The notes: generated by a model not told the origin, from the sequence alone. 64,000 nt of DNA from Volvox africanus (GCA_030268105.1 BSDZ01000014.1:1007501-1071500), one strand, 5' to 3'. Positions 43,485 through 56,325 are shown, counted from the stretch's first letter. Numbers and translations are program-made.

Positions 43485-43943
43485 GCGGGGATAACAGCAT
43501 TTTCTTAACTCATGATGGTGTGATAGAGCATCAGATGATGAGTGGAAAGGGTGCATGGGCGGGAAAGGCAAGAGGTGCCGGAGAAAGGTCCACAAGCTGC
43601 ATCAGTAGGTGTCACCGGGTCTCCTCACGGGAACATTTTACGGACGGGTTGGCGTCAGCAGGAGAGGGAAATAGAAAATGCGAGAAATGAAGGCATGCTG
43701 AAAACATTTTTATAATAAGGATTTTCAAAAGATGTAAAGATTTTTCAATTTGATTCAGTGACATGAATATACCAGCGGACTTGACTTAGTCCTTCATGTG
43801 ACTTTCAGGGCCAATTGAGCAACCTAATCTTATTCTCTCGTGTTAAACCAATCTAGCTGTCAAAACTCACTTTCCAAACCTAACTTTAGACCCCAGGGAA
43901 GCCAATGTAGTTTGGGCAAGTCACCCTGCTAACCTGTCCCAAG

Positions 43944-44598
43944 TTACTCAATCTGGACCGCGCCAATGTGCGGCGTTTCTTAGCTAAGCATATAGCTACT
44001 GTAGAACTGGTAGTTAATGTGCTGAGGCCATTAGGACCATGGGAACGTAATGAAAATTCGGCAAAAACATTTTCCTTCACAGGACATATTCTTCTGCCCC
44101 TCAAAGTCGTGCTTAACAGGGCTAGAGTTTTCCGGAACGACCCAAAATCTAGGGATTATGGAGCCGGAGGCAGTGGGGGAGATGCTGGAGGCAGTGGCAG
44201 AGGCAGGGGAGTGACGGTGAAAGTGGGGATAATGGCTCTGGTTGAGTCAATAAGGGTGGGTGTGGGGTAGTGGAGGCGGAGGCAGGGGTAGGGGGCGAAG
44301 GTGGCAGTGGCTGGCAATGGCAGAGGCGGGTATGGCAATTGAGGGGAGGGTGGTGGCGGCTTTGGACCCGGGGTTGATAGGTTGGCGGGGTTGATGGTGG
44401 CGGGGTGTGAGTTGGGTTTCATGTGAGCTATTTGTCAGCATTTATACTGAATAAATAGAAAATGTTTTACTAAAGGTCTAATAGATTAAGAAAGAGCTTT
44501 AGGGTTTTAATAGATAGGAGTCCGTTTGATTAAGGGGATGTACAGATTCGTTCCTCCGGAACCGTACGGCAGGGTCGGTCGGTCGGTTTAGGGGGTCC
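43944..44598 (+). repeat. G/C-skewed dispersed repeat, copy 2
   Basis: Begins TTACTCAATCTGGACCGCGCC, contains the block shared with 41490-41665, then G-rich sequence, then CTATTTGTCAGCATTTATACTG (shared with copy 3), and ends GGGTCGGTCGGTCGGTTTAGGGGGTCC. Same orientation as copy 1. Confidence 0.85.
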
Positions 44599-45740
44599 TC
44601 ACGATATGTTCAGGAAATGACTTCCTCCCCGCTTTATGAATACGCTATTGCAAGGCGTTTCATTTGTAGGTGACCAAAGTCGTGTGAGCACTAACAAGGT
44701 TGGCGAGGTCAAGGAGCCATCAATGCTTCTCCAGGCATATATGTTTCATCAACCATCTCATCAACCATCAACTATCTTCCTGCCGTGAGACAAGAACAAG
44801 ACACTTGTAAATACATATCATGTGACAAAGCCAATGTTTTAAGCGGAAATAATAGGTTTAAGTAAATCCTAAATGCAGCAGCCCGGCAAAGGTCAAATGA
44901 ACAAGCTTCATTGTCCCAGGACACGGCCTTGGCTAGTTTGGTACGTTGACAATTTCTTGATGGCAATACTCGTACGTTTCTTGTTGAAACCACTGAATCT
45001 CCTCCATCCTAACATTGCGTTTGCCTACGTAATTGATTGTCAAAGCTAAGTTGGCTTGACTTGGCATGTGAACACTGGCACAATCCGAAGTTGTGAATAC
45101 TTAACAGGTAAATGGCAACCAAGCAACCAGTCACATGTACACTGCCTTAGCATTATGGAGTTGCAATACCTACTAACAGCGACTGTGTCACTATATGAAT
45201 CAGTATTATATAAAACCTAAGAGTCCTCATTCATCATCCAAAGAAAAACACAGCAGACAGGTTAGTGCCGCACATAACAACGAGTCTGTCAACAAGGTTT
45301 TGCGAACACGCCCCCTCGGAGCAAAACCCTAACCAATGCAACGCCCAACATACTTCAACAATATCATGCAGAGAGTAGTTAGGTCAGGCCGGATACCAGA
45401 AATGTACTGCCAAGAGTGAGACCCTGCTGCTGGACGAAGGAAAGTGAGGAGTGAGTGACTGAGGACCGAACGCCTCAACGACGAACAAGAGTTCAGCAGC
45501 AGAGGGCTGCATTCTGTCGAACGTTTTGCAGGATGTTTTGGGTAAACGATTGCACTGTGAGATAACGGGTTTATTCCAATGGCAGGTGCCAAGGTACGAT
45601 TGCAATATTGCTGCGCAGTGAAGATACATTTAAGTGCATCTTACTCTCACTCATTACACTTCTCTCACCATTTGCTATGTGATATATTTGCCAGGGGGTT
45701 AGGGAAGTTGTTTCCTGAACATATTGTGAGAAGTTTTTTG
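44599..45740. other. No gene recognised
   Basis: Short - strand frames near 45329-45629 have no recognisable domain. Nothing else is seen. Confidence 0.45.
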
Positions 45741-46540
45741 AACCCCCTAGACTGACCAACCGACCCTGCCAGACGTTTCTGGAGGCACGAATCTGTCATA
45801 CATCCCTAAATCTCAGTCAAATAGAAAAAATCCGAAATTATCTATATTTCTATTTGCATAATATAATTGCTGACAAATAGAGCACATGAAGCCCAACATA
45901 AATCCCGGGCCCCCCAGCCCCCATCACCCCGGGCATCCACTGCCGCCACCACCCTCACCCCCACTGCCATCGCAACCTCCACCATTGCCAGCCTCTGCCA
46001 CTCTCGTCAACCAAACCTGCCTCCACCTGCAATCCCCCACAACCACCCTCATTGACTCCGCCAAAGCCATTACTCCTTTCACCCTCGCCCCCCTGCCTCT
46101 GCCATTGCCTCAAGCATCTCCCCCACAGCCCGCACCACTGCCACCAACACCACCAATACCGCCTCCAGTGTCCCCGGCTCCATTACCCCAGCCACCACCC
46201 TCCCTGCGTCCGCCACCATCTCTCCCCTCTCCCTTCCCCCTCCCGAGCCGCCAACCTCACCGCCTCTGCCACGAAACCCGTACCACCCCTGCTGTCACCC
46301 TCACCACCCCCGCTGCCTCCGCCTCCACCACCCCTGCCATCCCCACTCCATCCCACAGCTGCTGCCGTCACCATTGCCACAATCTCAGCCAGCAAGTTTA
46401 CCAAACGTATTATGACAGGCCGGCTCTGGGCTTCAGCTTGCTTTCCTTTGCCTCAGTTTAGCACACCTTCATTGAGCACCCTGGCCTTTTGCTGTTATGC
46501 TGAGAAACGCCACGTATTGGCGCGGTCCAGGTTGAGTAAC
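45741..46540 (-). repeat. G/C-skewed dispersed repeat, copy 3 (inverted)
   Basis: Read on the - strand it starts TTACTCAACCTGGACCGCGCC at 46533 and ends near 45741 in GGGTCGGTTGGTCAGTCTAGG. Its 46180-46490 part is nearly the exact inverse of 40500-40815. The + strand is C-rich and gives Pro-rich frames of up to 214 codons that are not credible genes. Confidence 0.85.
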
Positions 46541-49463
46541 CAATTTTTCCTATTGCATTACTTTCTTATAGCGGGGTGTTTGCTGGGCGGCAATTTACGC
46601 AGCCCTCTCGACGTTGGACTTCCTGGCTTGTTTTATTGTACTACCAGATGCATTCTGATAACCTTTTTTTGTTATTTGCAAGTTTGGGTATCATGAGCAT
46701 TTGTCTTCGTTGTGTCAAGAACACACATACTAAGTATCTTACGCAGTATAAAAAAAATCCAATGAAAGGATTGTTTTGACCTAATTTATGTCGCAAACGT
46801 CCAGCCGGGAAAGGATTTCAAAGAAGCCTTTAGAAACCTCCCAGACCCTCGTCACCGACCGACCGACCCTTGCCGTATCCCTGCTGGGGCCCACCCAAGG
46901 TTAGCCTGAGTCCAGTTCAAGCGTCTCTCTATGGTATAGGTCTTAACACTATGGGTTCAGAACTCAGAACTACTATAACAAACTTTAACCGAATCCATGG
47001 GTCTCTCATCTGAGTCGCCTTCTGTCTCAGGGCCCATACATAGCATGGCAGTACATTAACACTAATTAACTGCTACATAATTAACATACAATTGATGATG
47101 CATGGTGTAAGTGGTGACTCGTCAGATTCCTGGAACCTTGAACAAGTGCAATGTGAACATGCCCCAGGGTGTTTTGACATCAGGCACAGAAGATGTAGTG
47201 GATTAACCACCCAGGCATCTCCTACAAACAGGGCTCTTAAAGGTCTCTGTCCATATGGGTGTTCCATGCATGCCGGGGAGTGAGGACGGAGGTTTGGCGA
47301 TTGAGGGTGTTCAAGGGAGCTTGCACGCTCTCTTCTATTCTTGGGCAACGGAAATCCTGTCACAAGAATGAACTGGTGACTGCCATTGAGAGTCTGGTGA
47401 GCGACATTTATAGAGCCACCCACCAAGCAAGCACACATACACACATATACAGCATGACCATGCAAGGACTGTTGGGACCCAACCTGAACCAGCTGGGCAT
47501 TTACCCCGGGGCAGACAGTGGGTCAGCCATCTGGAGATGAAGCTTTGTGGAGCCAATTGTTGGGGCTCACAACCGCCAAATTTCGTATGATAAAGAAAAA
47601 ATGTCATAAAGAATTAAAGGGTCATACCTCGAAAGGGCATTTGACAGAATGGCTGGGGTACTCCAAGTGAACCAATAAAAAGATCGCATAAGGACGAGCA
47701 TTAAACAGTGCAGAAACTATTAAAGTAATGTTACAGAAGCAGCCGATTTACCCCCTTGGGCCCAATGAAGTTTGTGGACCCTGGTGCGCGTGGATCAAAC
47801 TCCTGATATGATCCAATAGGTCGAACGCCTGAACGGTACCAATATACAACATTGTATTGTTCCTCTTATGGCAAACACAAATACTAGGCGGCCATGCACC
47901 CAAGATCCATGACCACCGTGTGCACCATGGCCATTCCTTTTCTAGCGTAGGAATTTTCCAGAGCAGAGAGCAGGGCAACTAGGCGGTTGTCAGACGAATA
48001 TTATCAGCTTGTTCCTTCGAGCAGTATTTATAATATGTTTTAATCATATATATCAAAGATGTTATGGGCAGGACGCCTAGTTCTTCAAGATTAGGAACCA
48101 CTTCGTGCTGAGGTCCAACCTGCCCCCATGACCGCATGCAGCCACGGTGCACCTAGTAATATCAAGTTCTGACATGTACCAGAATATTTTGAGCCAGGAA
48201 GCCACTACTGAAAGGCTTCAGAAGCTCCCAAAGCATGCAATGTACGTAATGCTTCATTCGCGACAAGTCGTTTCAACTCCGATTCTTATTTTGCTAGTAT
48301 GAGGCGATTCCGAAAGCAGAATTTTCGAGGACTTCAATGTACGTAGTGTCTTTACCTAAAAGTTTCGCCTCCAACATTTGCCTCTGGGAGGAAGCAGATA
48401 AACAGGGATGCAAAGGGATATCGAAAACAATGTTTATAAGTTGTTCTTCGCTGCGTGTGTGTAAAAGCGCAAGTCGCAGAGCAGAAGCGTCTTTGCGCAT
48501 TATAAAAAGCTGCGTTCAATGGTGTTTTAATCCATTTGAGACATTGTAAAAGTTCTTTAGAGAGACGGTCGGTGGATTGCAAAATTCACTAATTGGGTAG
48601 ATGATGGTTCCACTCCAGTAAGTCGACGCCATGCGACCCCCTAAGATGGGAATTCTGACCTGCGCATTCCTGAGGGTGCCCCAATTGAACAAAGGCATCA
48701 CCATAGTGGCATTCCATGCATTGGTATGCGGTACTTCTCTGTAAACTTGCTGCGGCCACGTAGGATGGCCGATGATTGTCCAGCCTGGAGAAAATGTCTT
48801 TTACAGCGGATTTCCAGTCTAGCTAGATAATGTTTGTGTATGATGACTAACACTGATGGGCTATTTTAAAGCTCGGATGCTCAATGACAGCCTAAATTAA
48901 CGCCAGTAGATATCTTACCGTAATTCATTCCTGAAGGTGTATGTCATAGTACAATAAACTGTTGTAAATCGAATGTTCATTTGACATTAGTCATGGGAAG
49001 TTCTATTATTTGGCAGTGGAAATGAGATCCTGTTGAGGAGATTGAGAATAACTAATCCGTTCGGTGGCCGTTTTTATTACGGCAACCAAATTAACCGGTA
49101 CCGATTTGCCAGTCACTGTCTTCACCACTATCTTGGTGGTAAGGGCAAATTGCTCCTTCCCTGGTAAAATGAGCAAAATTACCAATTTTTGCTCCCTTGT
49201 TTGAAGCCCTGATACCGCTCTGGATAATTGCTCCCAAACTTATCCCAGAAATATTTAACCTCGACAAGATAGCTCTAATCATCCTTCAATCATTTCAACG
49301 CGTTTTTCAGCACACTTTGCATCGGCTATTGCGGCGATACGTACTAGCAAACTACGAGGCTAAAAGGCGGTCGGGTTTTCTCTGAATAAAGAGATGCAAA
49401 AGTGTTCAAGGCCATCACCGTGTGAGGATAAAACTGACTGCAACGATGAATAGACAAATAATG
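46541..49463. other. No gene recognised
   Basis: Almost 3 kb without a supportable gene. 46850-46880 has a GACCGACCGACCC run like the end of the skewed repeats. 48440-48545 shares a short inverted similarity with 50815-50925. Confidence 0.45.
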
Positions 49464-49468
49464 TTACA
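49464..49468 (-). terminator. TGTAA poly(A) signal of the peroxiredoxin gene
   Basis: The + strand TTACA, i.e. TGTAA on the gene strand, 62 bp past the stop codon. Confidence 0.55.
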
Positions 49469-49530
49469 ACCTTAATACATCAACTCCTTATCGAAGGTAT
49501 ACCCAAACACTTCGCGCCGGTTTGCAGAAC

Positions 49531-50238
49531 TTAAATAGCTGCGAAGTACTCCTTGGATCCCTTGGGGTCCGGCTTCATGGTCTTGTCACCGGGCTTCCAG
49601 CCAGCAGGGCAAACTTCGTCCGGGTTCGACTGTACGTACTGGATGGCCTGCAACACGCGCTTTGTCTCGTCTACGCTTCGTCCAAACGCCAAGTTGTTCA
49701 CTGTTGCATGCTGAATAACGCCCTCCTTGTCGATAATGAATAGGCCGCGAAGAGCGATGCCGTCATCCGTTAGAACTCCAAAGGCCTTCGAAATCTCTTT
49801 CTTCAGGTCGGCGACTAAGGGATATGCCAAGTCACCAAGACCACCCTCCTTGCGATCAGTCTGAATCCAAGCAAGATGGGTGAATTGCGAGTCGACAGAG
49901 ACTCCGAGAACCTCCGTGTTGATATCTTTAAACTCCTTGTAGCGGTCCGAGAACGCGGTAATCTCGGTTGGACAAACGAAAGTAAAATCCAGCGGATAGA
50001 AGAACAAGATGACATATTTGCCTCGGTATTGGGACAGCGAAAGCTCCAAGAACTCCTGGTCGAAGACCGCCTGAGCCTTGAAGTCTGGTGCAACCGAGCC
50101 TACAAGTGGCTTGTCAGACGCCTGTACTCTTGTTGAGTGACTCCTCCTCATAGCAGGCCGGCCTACCACTCGTTGTGGCAAACGCGCCTGGCCATGAAAA
50201 GCGACAGAAGATCTGCGTGAGATCACCGTTGTCGCCAT
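49531..50238 (-). CDS. Chloroplast-type 2-Cys peroxiredoxin
   Basis: Thiol peroxidase that reduces hydrogen peroxide and alkyl hydroperoxides, in plastids using thioredoxin or NTRC as donor. One uninterrupted frame of 235 codons, ATG at 50236-50238, stop TAA. Residues 1-40 are Arg/Ser/Ala-rich with no acidic residue, like a plastid transit peptide; the mature part starts near [13 protein letters not shown]. The peroxidatic Cys89 lies in [13 protein letters not shown] and the resolving Cys210 in [12 protein letters not shown], the typical 2-Cys arrangement. GGLG (132-135) and the C-terminal YF (231-232) are the motifs linked to sensitivity to over-oxidation. It has no introns, unlike SF3A2 and the transporter. 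Full length and undamaged. Plastid targeting is inferred from the extension. Confidence 0.96.
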   Translation of the reverse strand: MATTVISRRSSVAFHGQARLPQRVVGRPAMRRSHSTRVQASDKPLVGSVAPDFKAQAVFDQEFLELSLSQYRGKYVILFFYPLDFTFVCPTEITAFSDRYKEFKDINTEVLGVSVDSQFTHLAWIQTDRKEGGLGDLAYPLVADLKKEISKAFGVLTDDGIALRGLFIIDKEGVIQHATVNNLAFGRSVDETKRVLQAIQYVQSNPDEVCPAGWKPGDKTMKPDPKGSKEYFAAI

Positions 50239-51530
50239 TGTGACAGAAGTCTATAAGCTTTCAGATTTATTTTGGAATAATCGAAATATGTTTCAGGATT
50301 TATAAGTTCGTGGTAGGATCCCATGCACGACGAGATACCGTACAATTAGGCAGTTGTGGCCATCATTTCATCATCGATACAACAATTGCGGTTGTCTAGT
50401 TAGCTTGTCTTTTTCCAACTATATCTTACTTGCTTCGCCCATTTAGATCCAAATTGCTGGCTTTCGTTTTCTTGCTTCTTATCTTAACGGAAGACAATCC
50501 TTTTTGTTGCCTATCATTGATGTGGTCATTGCCTCAAGGCTGGCTTTGAGTACGAGGTCTTTGAAGCTTGTAAACCCTGCGCCTCTCGCGGATTCAAGAC
50601 TCTATGTTTGACTGGCCAAGGTTTTTCAAGTTTTGTTTCACAAATGACTTGTAGCCATTCGTGCCAGGGTGCTCAGAGGCGAAATACCTCCCTGGAACCC
50701 TCTCCATTGTGCGCATATTGTTGAAAGAAGGCTGTAGGGGGCATCGACTTCTTATGGGGTCATACTGCTTCCACCGCTGGAGTAGAAGCGTCATCTACTT
50801 ACTCTTAAGTCCTCTTTCAAAAATGGATTGAATGCGATTTGAGCACAGCTTTCCACAAAGCTGTCCAAACACTTCTTCGCCGCTGCTTGCGCTTTTACAC
50901 ACACAGAAGATCGCACCAAAACTGCGCTTTAAAACATGTATAGATGAGAAGGCGTTAGGTGCATCAGAGGATCGTCGCAGCTCAGCCCTTGTCTCCGAGC
51001 ATATGCGCTGCAATCTTCTACACCTCAATGGCAGTTTGTTGCACTACTAATTGTTCCGCTATTACATGAATTTTAAAAATGGATTGCAACTCCAATTTTA
51101 GGGGACTGGTGGGATGCAGGTGCGTGGCAGCTGTATGAGTAGCTCGAACAGAGTCTAGTTGTCAGGGCCAGGAACTCAACTTAGTATATGATACGTTGTT
51201 TGAAAGCATGGTCTGAAGGAAGTTCCTAATGGTGTCATAGTGGTGGGAAAGGATGATGGTGCGACGTCACCCCGTCAATATATACCGCATCCCACACCAT
51301 GACCCCCAGATCTGCACAAATCAATCACCCACCTCCGCTTCAAGCATGCATATTTTGACCCTGAGTATTTTCCTTAAGTTGCCTAAAAATCTAAGAGGAA
51401 AGCCACAGTAGTTCGGACATGAATAGTGTTAAAGCACCATGTGGTCCTCGTCATCCCCAGCCACATCCACATCCCCAACCATGAACAATCATGCGGAAAG
51501 TCAGGGTGGCTAGCTGGCTTAATTGCTGGT
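50239..51530. other. No gene recognised; peroxiredoxin upstream region
   Basis: This should include the peroxiredoxin promoter, but no element can be named. At 50815-50925 a stretch containing TTTTACACACACAG resembles the complement of 48440-48545. Confidence 0.45.
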
Positions 51531-51531
51531 T

Positions 51532-51720
51532 GACGGATGGATGGACGGAGGGCGGGTGGACGGACGGACGGAAGGATGGATGGGTGGACGAATGGGTGGA
51601 TGGACGAATGCATGGACGGACGGATAGATGGGTGCACGGATGAATGGACGGATACATGAAAAGACGTTGGATGGACGGATGGAAGGAAAGACAGGTGCAC
51701 AGATGGATGGACGGACGGGA
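51532..51720. repeat. Degenerate (GGAY)n simple repeat
   Basis: Interspersed GGAT and GGAC tetramers on the + strand for about 190 bp. The - strand frame reads as Ser-Ile-His-Pro repeats, which is a translation artefact. Confidence 0.9.
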
Positions 51721-51919
51721 TGAGCGTGGAGTTGTTAATGCCATTGTGCACATGCCGTTGATACACGCGAAGCGTCAGAGGACTTCTAGCTCGTGCAGCA
51801 AGTGTAAGAGGCCATGGCAAGTGCTTTGACCTAGGAAAGGCGCGGGTGTTCTAGGCGTGGATATACACTGGGAGAAGAATGGCGATATTCTGCTACCCAG
51901 TTAAGGTAGATTGCCCAAA

Positions 51920-52805
51920 ATTTGGCAAAGCATCAGATGCAAGATGTGAAGCCGTGGTCTATCCTGCTGGCAATAGGTGCCAAGTTGTCACCGATGGGTG
52001 ACGACGAGAATCTGCTATATAATCCCACGTTATATCAGGCATTGGTCGGAGAGCTTGATAACCTGGTGGTGAGCACGCACCCGGACCTGGCATATGCTTT
52101 GAGCATTCCCTCACATTTTATGGCCAAGCCTATCAATGCTGCATTACTGCGGTGAATGGGATACTTCAATACCTTGCTGGTACACGGTGAATGATCCTGC
52201 AATTTGCTGGTGGATCAGAGCCAAAGCTGGACGGCTCCAGTGACTCGGACTGGATGGGCGAGATTGCTAGGCGTTGCTTAACTTTGGGTTATGTTTTCCA
52301 GATCAGCAACACAGGTATAAGTTGGAATGGCCAGTTGCAGTGCACCATGGCGGCTTCTTTGGAGCTGTGCGGGAGGTGCTGTGGATCATCAACCTTCCTG
52401 AGGACTTCGCAGGGGGCAATCAAGTTGGGGAATAACCGGTTACTCCCGGTTATCGCATAGATGTCCGGCATCATCTTGTCTGTGAATGGGTAGCCAGTGG
52501 GGACGTTGGGTTATGCTACTGCCCGACGGAGGAAATGGTTGTAGATGCACTTACGAAGGCGCTTGGGTATGTTAAGTTCAAGTGATGCAGAGATGCCATG
52601 GTGGTGAAGTAGTTGAGACTGGTGAATCTCCTACTGCTGCCATATGTGATGAGACACCGAAGGTTTGCCTGTGCAGGTAGCTTGCATGGATACGCATGCA
52701 AGACTTCTAAGCGACACTGCAGTTTTGCACTTTAGGACTTCATCTCCAGGGAGGGGATGAGGCTTTATGTTTCAATGCCCTGTTGAGTTGGCGTTGAGGG
52801 GGCGT
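51920..52805 (+). pseudogene. Copia RT and RNase H remnant
   Basis: The frame at 51922-52155 reads YNPTLYQALVGELDNLVVS, THPDLAYALSIPSHFMAKP, the Copia end-of-RT block. 52191-52460 carries SSDSDWMGEIARRCLTLGYV and GISWNGQLQCTMAASLE, the RNase H. Many stops and shifts. At 52794-52805 GTTGAGGGGGCG followed by TGTTGACTTTACG looks like a purine tract and LTR start, but no matching second LTR was found. It differs from the Copia element at 25088. Confidence 0.8.
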
Positions 52806-53994
52806 GTTGACTTTACGATCTTCGTGACATATCGCTACCAAGGCGTTGCAAGCTAACCATGATTATTGACTTGTGCGTTTGAATATACAAAGATGAACGC
52901 ATGAAGTTTTGAAAATGCGAAGAGGCAAACGAAGAAATAGTTGCGACAACAGCGAGGGAAAAGTGCTAAGGTCGCTGGTACCCATATACTGGTCATCGAG
53001 GGAAGCTTACTTATAGTTGTCACCTTTGATTATATGGTAATTCTTATGAGTAACAGCACTAAGACGTACCGAGAATCATTCTGTCATCCGCCCGAGCATC
53101 GTAGTGTTTTATATGCTCGCCAACGCTTGCAGGCCTCACTGGTAAGGTTTACGGAAGCCTCGATGATCACCGTTGCACCTTGAATGGTAAACATAAGAAA
53201 CAATATTGAGTTTGCTTTTGTTCCGAATATTGCTGGTAAAGCCTGATCGGCCGCGCAACTGTACAGCACATAACTTGATTTCTACCCAAGACTTTGTAGA
53301 TGTTTTTAAATGTTTCACATTACCTTTTCACATTTCCCGACCATCGTTCTTGTGCTTGGCTTTGCTTCTCGATATATTATTTCTATAATTGTCATGCATT
53401 TCTGTCAGCGGCATTCATAACTGACGGCTTTGGGCATTCGTCGTTAATCTTTTGCTCAACGAATAGCACATCTCCAGCTTATACACGCTGTCACAAGACG
53501 GGAAGGTCTATCAACCGGTGTCCCAATAAGCCCAGTTTGAAAGCCTAAGAAAAGAGATTATCAGGCTGGGGACTTGCCGAAAGAAACATGGCTGCGGCCT
53601 TGAGCTTGGACGATTATCATAGACGGGTCAAGGCGCTCCCTGCACTCAGTCTGGCGAGACGGTATAACGTCTCTAATACCGATTGTTCTCTTTTCCTTTT
53701 GTATCCAATTTTGTCTTGACTTTTTGTTCTTTTTCCGTTTTAGGGCTATTATTTTTGGCATTGAGTGTTTTGATGTCCGTGAGCCTTCGTACGAGCCTTG
53801 TGAATCCACAAACTGTAACAATCATCATCACAGCGCTATCCTGGCCAAAACAATACAAGGTTCTACCTCATCATAGCAGCCTTCATGGAAAAACTGTTAT
53901 CCCGTTTTATAAAAAATCCCAGGTGAACCAGTGGTTCAATGCTCGGACTTAGGCTCGACAGTGTTGAAGCAGCCATATACTATATTAGCCATCA
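52806..53994. other. No gene recognised; possible LTR start at 52806
   Basis: It starts with TGTTGACTTTACGATC after the purine tract, but the end of an LTR could not be set. The rest has short frames only. Confidence 0.35.
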
Positions 53995-54290
53995 TTACTG
54001 TTGTGAAACTCGCGTCGAAACAACTGAGGTAAGATCCAGTTGAGCACAAGCTGGACAAGCGAGCTACCACTAAGCCTCAAGTCGTTAAGACACACCTAAG
54101 TCCGGGCGAGCGATAAATGTTTCAAATAGCTAAGAAAGCAAATCAACTTCGGGGAATAAGTAGCGACTTGGTGAAGGATCGTACATAAGACCCTTCACAT
54201 TCAGAAGCAGTACGGTCCTGACAATTCGTTCAAGTAATGAACACATAATACGAGTGAAGAAGTCTGACCGAATCTCACAACAATTACAAT
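53995..54290. repeat. Dispersed repeat, copy 2
   Basis: Diverged direct copy of 23785-24110, same order of blocks (TTGTGAAACTC, GATCCAGTTGAGCACAAGCTGGACAAGC, GTACATAAGACCCTT, GAAGAAGTCTGACCGAAT). Confidence 0.7.
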
Positions 54291-55979
54291 ATTATGATTT
54301 TCATTTTTCCTGTATGGCTTATAATTGCTCCCTGGAAATTGGTAATCTCGACAGTCGTCGGGAATCGGGTCATACAAAGTCTCCTTTCATCGTAGAGGGT
54401 ACCGTAAGGACCTGTCTAAGATGTCATATACAACTTCCTATGCCAGACGCATTCATCATTTCGCGCTGCTGCTGCTGTACGTATGTTGTGCATATGGTGG
54501 GGCTACATCAAGGTGATACTTAACACACATCCAATCCACGGCATTAGCCTGTCCAACGTTACCTAGCTGATGTTACGGCTCCTAACCTGTTAAGCTAACC
54601 TAACTTGGGATACCGACCCTGCTAAGGTAATATTGTGTTGTGCTAGGGTGAATTAGCTTGAATGACAGAGGTCAGCAACCTAATTTTCAGACCGTGAGCT
54701 GGACCTCCCTATGGGAACAACACTTTGGCAATCTAGTTCCTGCGAACCCAATTTAGCTTGCTTACCAGTTCCGACCACTTCACTCCAGACTACATTCCAA
54801 CCCGGTCAAGAGGCCATAGGGAACATTGTGAACCTAATTTTGCGACAGGTTGCTAACCTAATGATCAGTCTGCCGCATCCTGATTAGGAATGTAAACACA
54901 GAAATATGGCAAGTCCCTGCACTCTGAAGGCATGGAGTTTCCAAAGAAAGGAAATACCCAAGCAAGCATGGCCAGTAACCGACATGCATAGGAGTAAAAT
55001 TGCATAAGGCCAGTTAAAAGTAGCCAGGAATACAAATGCATATCCGAAATGAAACCAGAAGTTCATGGCATCAAATTAGGGAAGGGCCATGGCTTTTGGG
55101 GATTTCCAAAATGCGGTATATGGTTGTTTCTGATTGCCTCCCTTTTTTCCACCGCCCTTCTCTAACATCTCTGGCGTCTCCGATGCCTCTGACGTCAATG
55201 ACTACCCTAACCATTTTTTCCCTACTCAGGTTGTATTTCCGTACACTTCCACCTGCCTTCTAAGCTTTGTCTGATCCTTTCTTTGTTGTCGCCCTCCCTC
55301 TGATTGCATCCGCTTTCCCATTTCTCTTCTCTGACATCTCTGGTGTCTGCTTAAGGTTTAATGAGTAATCATCTTGGATGCATGGTGGCGCCCTAGGTGT
55401 GTTTTGTCAGTGTGTCTCTGAGAAACCCGAGGTTCAAACCCTTTGCCCTCAAACAGGTCTTGATGAAGCGGACACTAGAGAAGCCTACGATGTCAGATGC
55501 ACCAGCAACACCGGATAGAGACATCAGAAACACCCGAGGTTCTATTAATAATTATCTTGGGCGCATGCGTGCGTGATTGGTGGGTTTTGTTTGTGTATAT
55601 AACTGAGCAACTAAAATTTCAAAAAGCTAGCACATAATCACAACAGAACAGCCAGACACACCAAAGACATTAGACATGCCAGACTCCAAGAGACACAAGT
55701 GATGCCAGAGATGCCAGAGGTCTCTTAAATTATAGTTATGGGATTGTGGAGACTCTGGGGCGATGACCAGAGTGGCAGTCAACTCTCAAAGGGAGAAGAT
55801 ACGGGACTCTGGAGACTCTGGAAGAGTGGCCAGAGTAGTACCTTTCTCCTCTTCAGACATATCAGAGTCAATCTGACTCCACCAGACCACTGGAGTGGAG
55901 TTAGATGAACTCCACTTAGTTGAGCCAATCCACTAGAGTGATTGGACTGGATTACCAAATCAGACTTTCAATGGAAGAT
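54291..55979. other. No gene recognised; imperfect direct repeats
   Basis: 54540-54870 is rich in CCTAA/TTAGG words. 55120-55210 and 55300-55350 share TCTGATTGC, CTTCTCT-ACATCTCTGG. 55640-55900 is rich in CCAGA and GACTCTGG words. These look like a decayed tandem family. No coding sequence is supportable. Confidence 0.45.
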
Positions 55980-56325
55980 CAACACCAGTGTGCATTCAAC
56001 TTGCCTTTCGGTCACTATGAAATGGGTGTCTTAGCTACCATACTAGCTCCATTTCAACTCTTAATGAATAACGTCTTTTAAACACAAACTTAACAAATGT
56101 ATGTTAGTTAATTTGGATAACCTTCTGGTGCTTTCTAAAAAGCACATCGTTTACATCTTCGTGATGTTCTGAATACCCAGCTGCAACATAAACTGTTTGT
56201 GTTAGCTAAAAATTACCTTTGATAAATCAGAACTCCTATTCTTATGATACATTATCAGTCACCGTGGAATTAAAGTTAATCCCGCAAAGATTAAAGCCAT
56301 CACCGACTGGCCTAACCCCAACGTA
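55975..56325 (+). pseudogene. Decayed Gypsy RT, left piece
   Basis: HQCAFNLPFGHYEMGVL, LLMNNVF, a trace of the YLDD region, LRDVLNTQLQHKLFVLA and PAKIKAITDWPNPNVT (across frame changes) follow Gypsy RT order. Many stops and shifts; it is much older than the elements at 4-20 kb. Confidence 0.75.

Noticed and set aside
45886..46696. Long proline-rich frames on the + strand, and their counterpart at 40494-41057 on the - strand
   Set aside because: They lie in inverted copies of one skewed repeat, are low-complexity, and several frames are open at once because C-rich sequence has few stops.
51383..51829. Frames encoding Ser-Ile-His-Pro repeats
   Set aside because: Translation of the (GGAY)n simple repeat; all frames are affected and there is no start or splice context.
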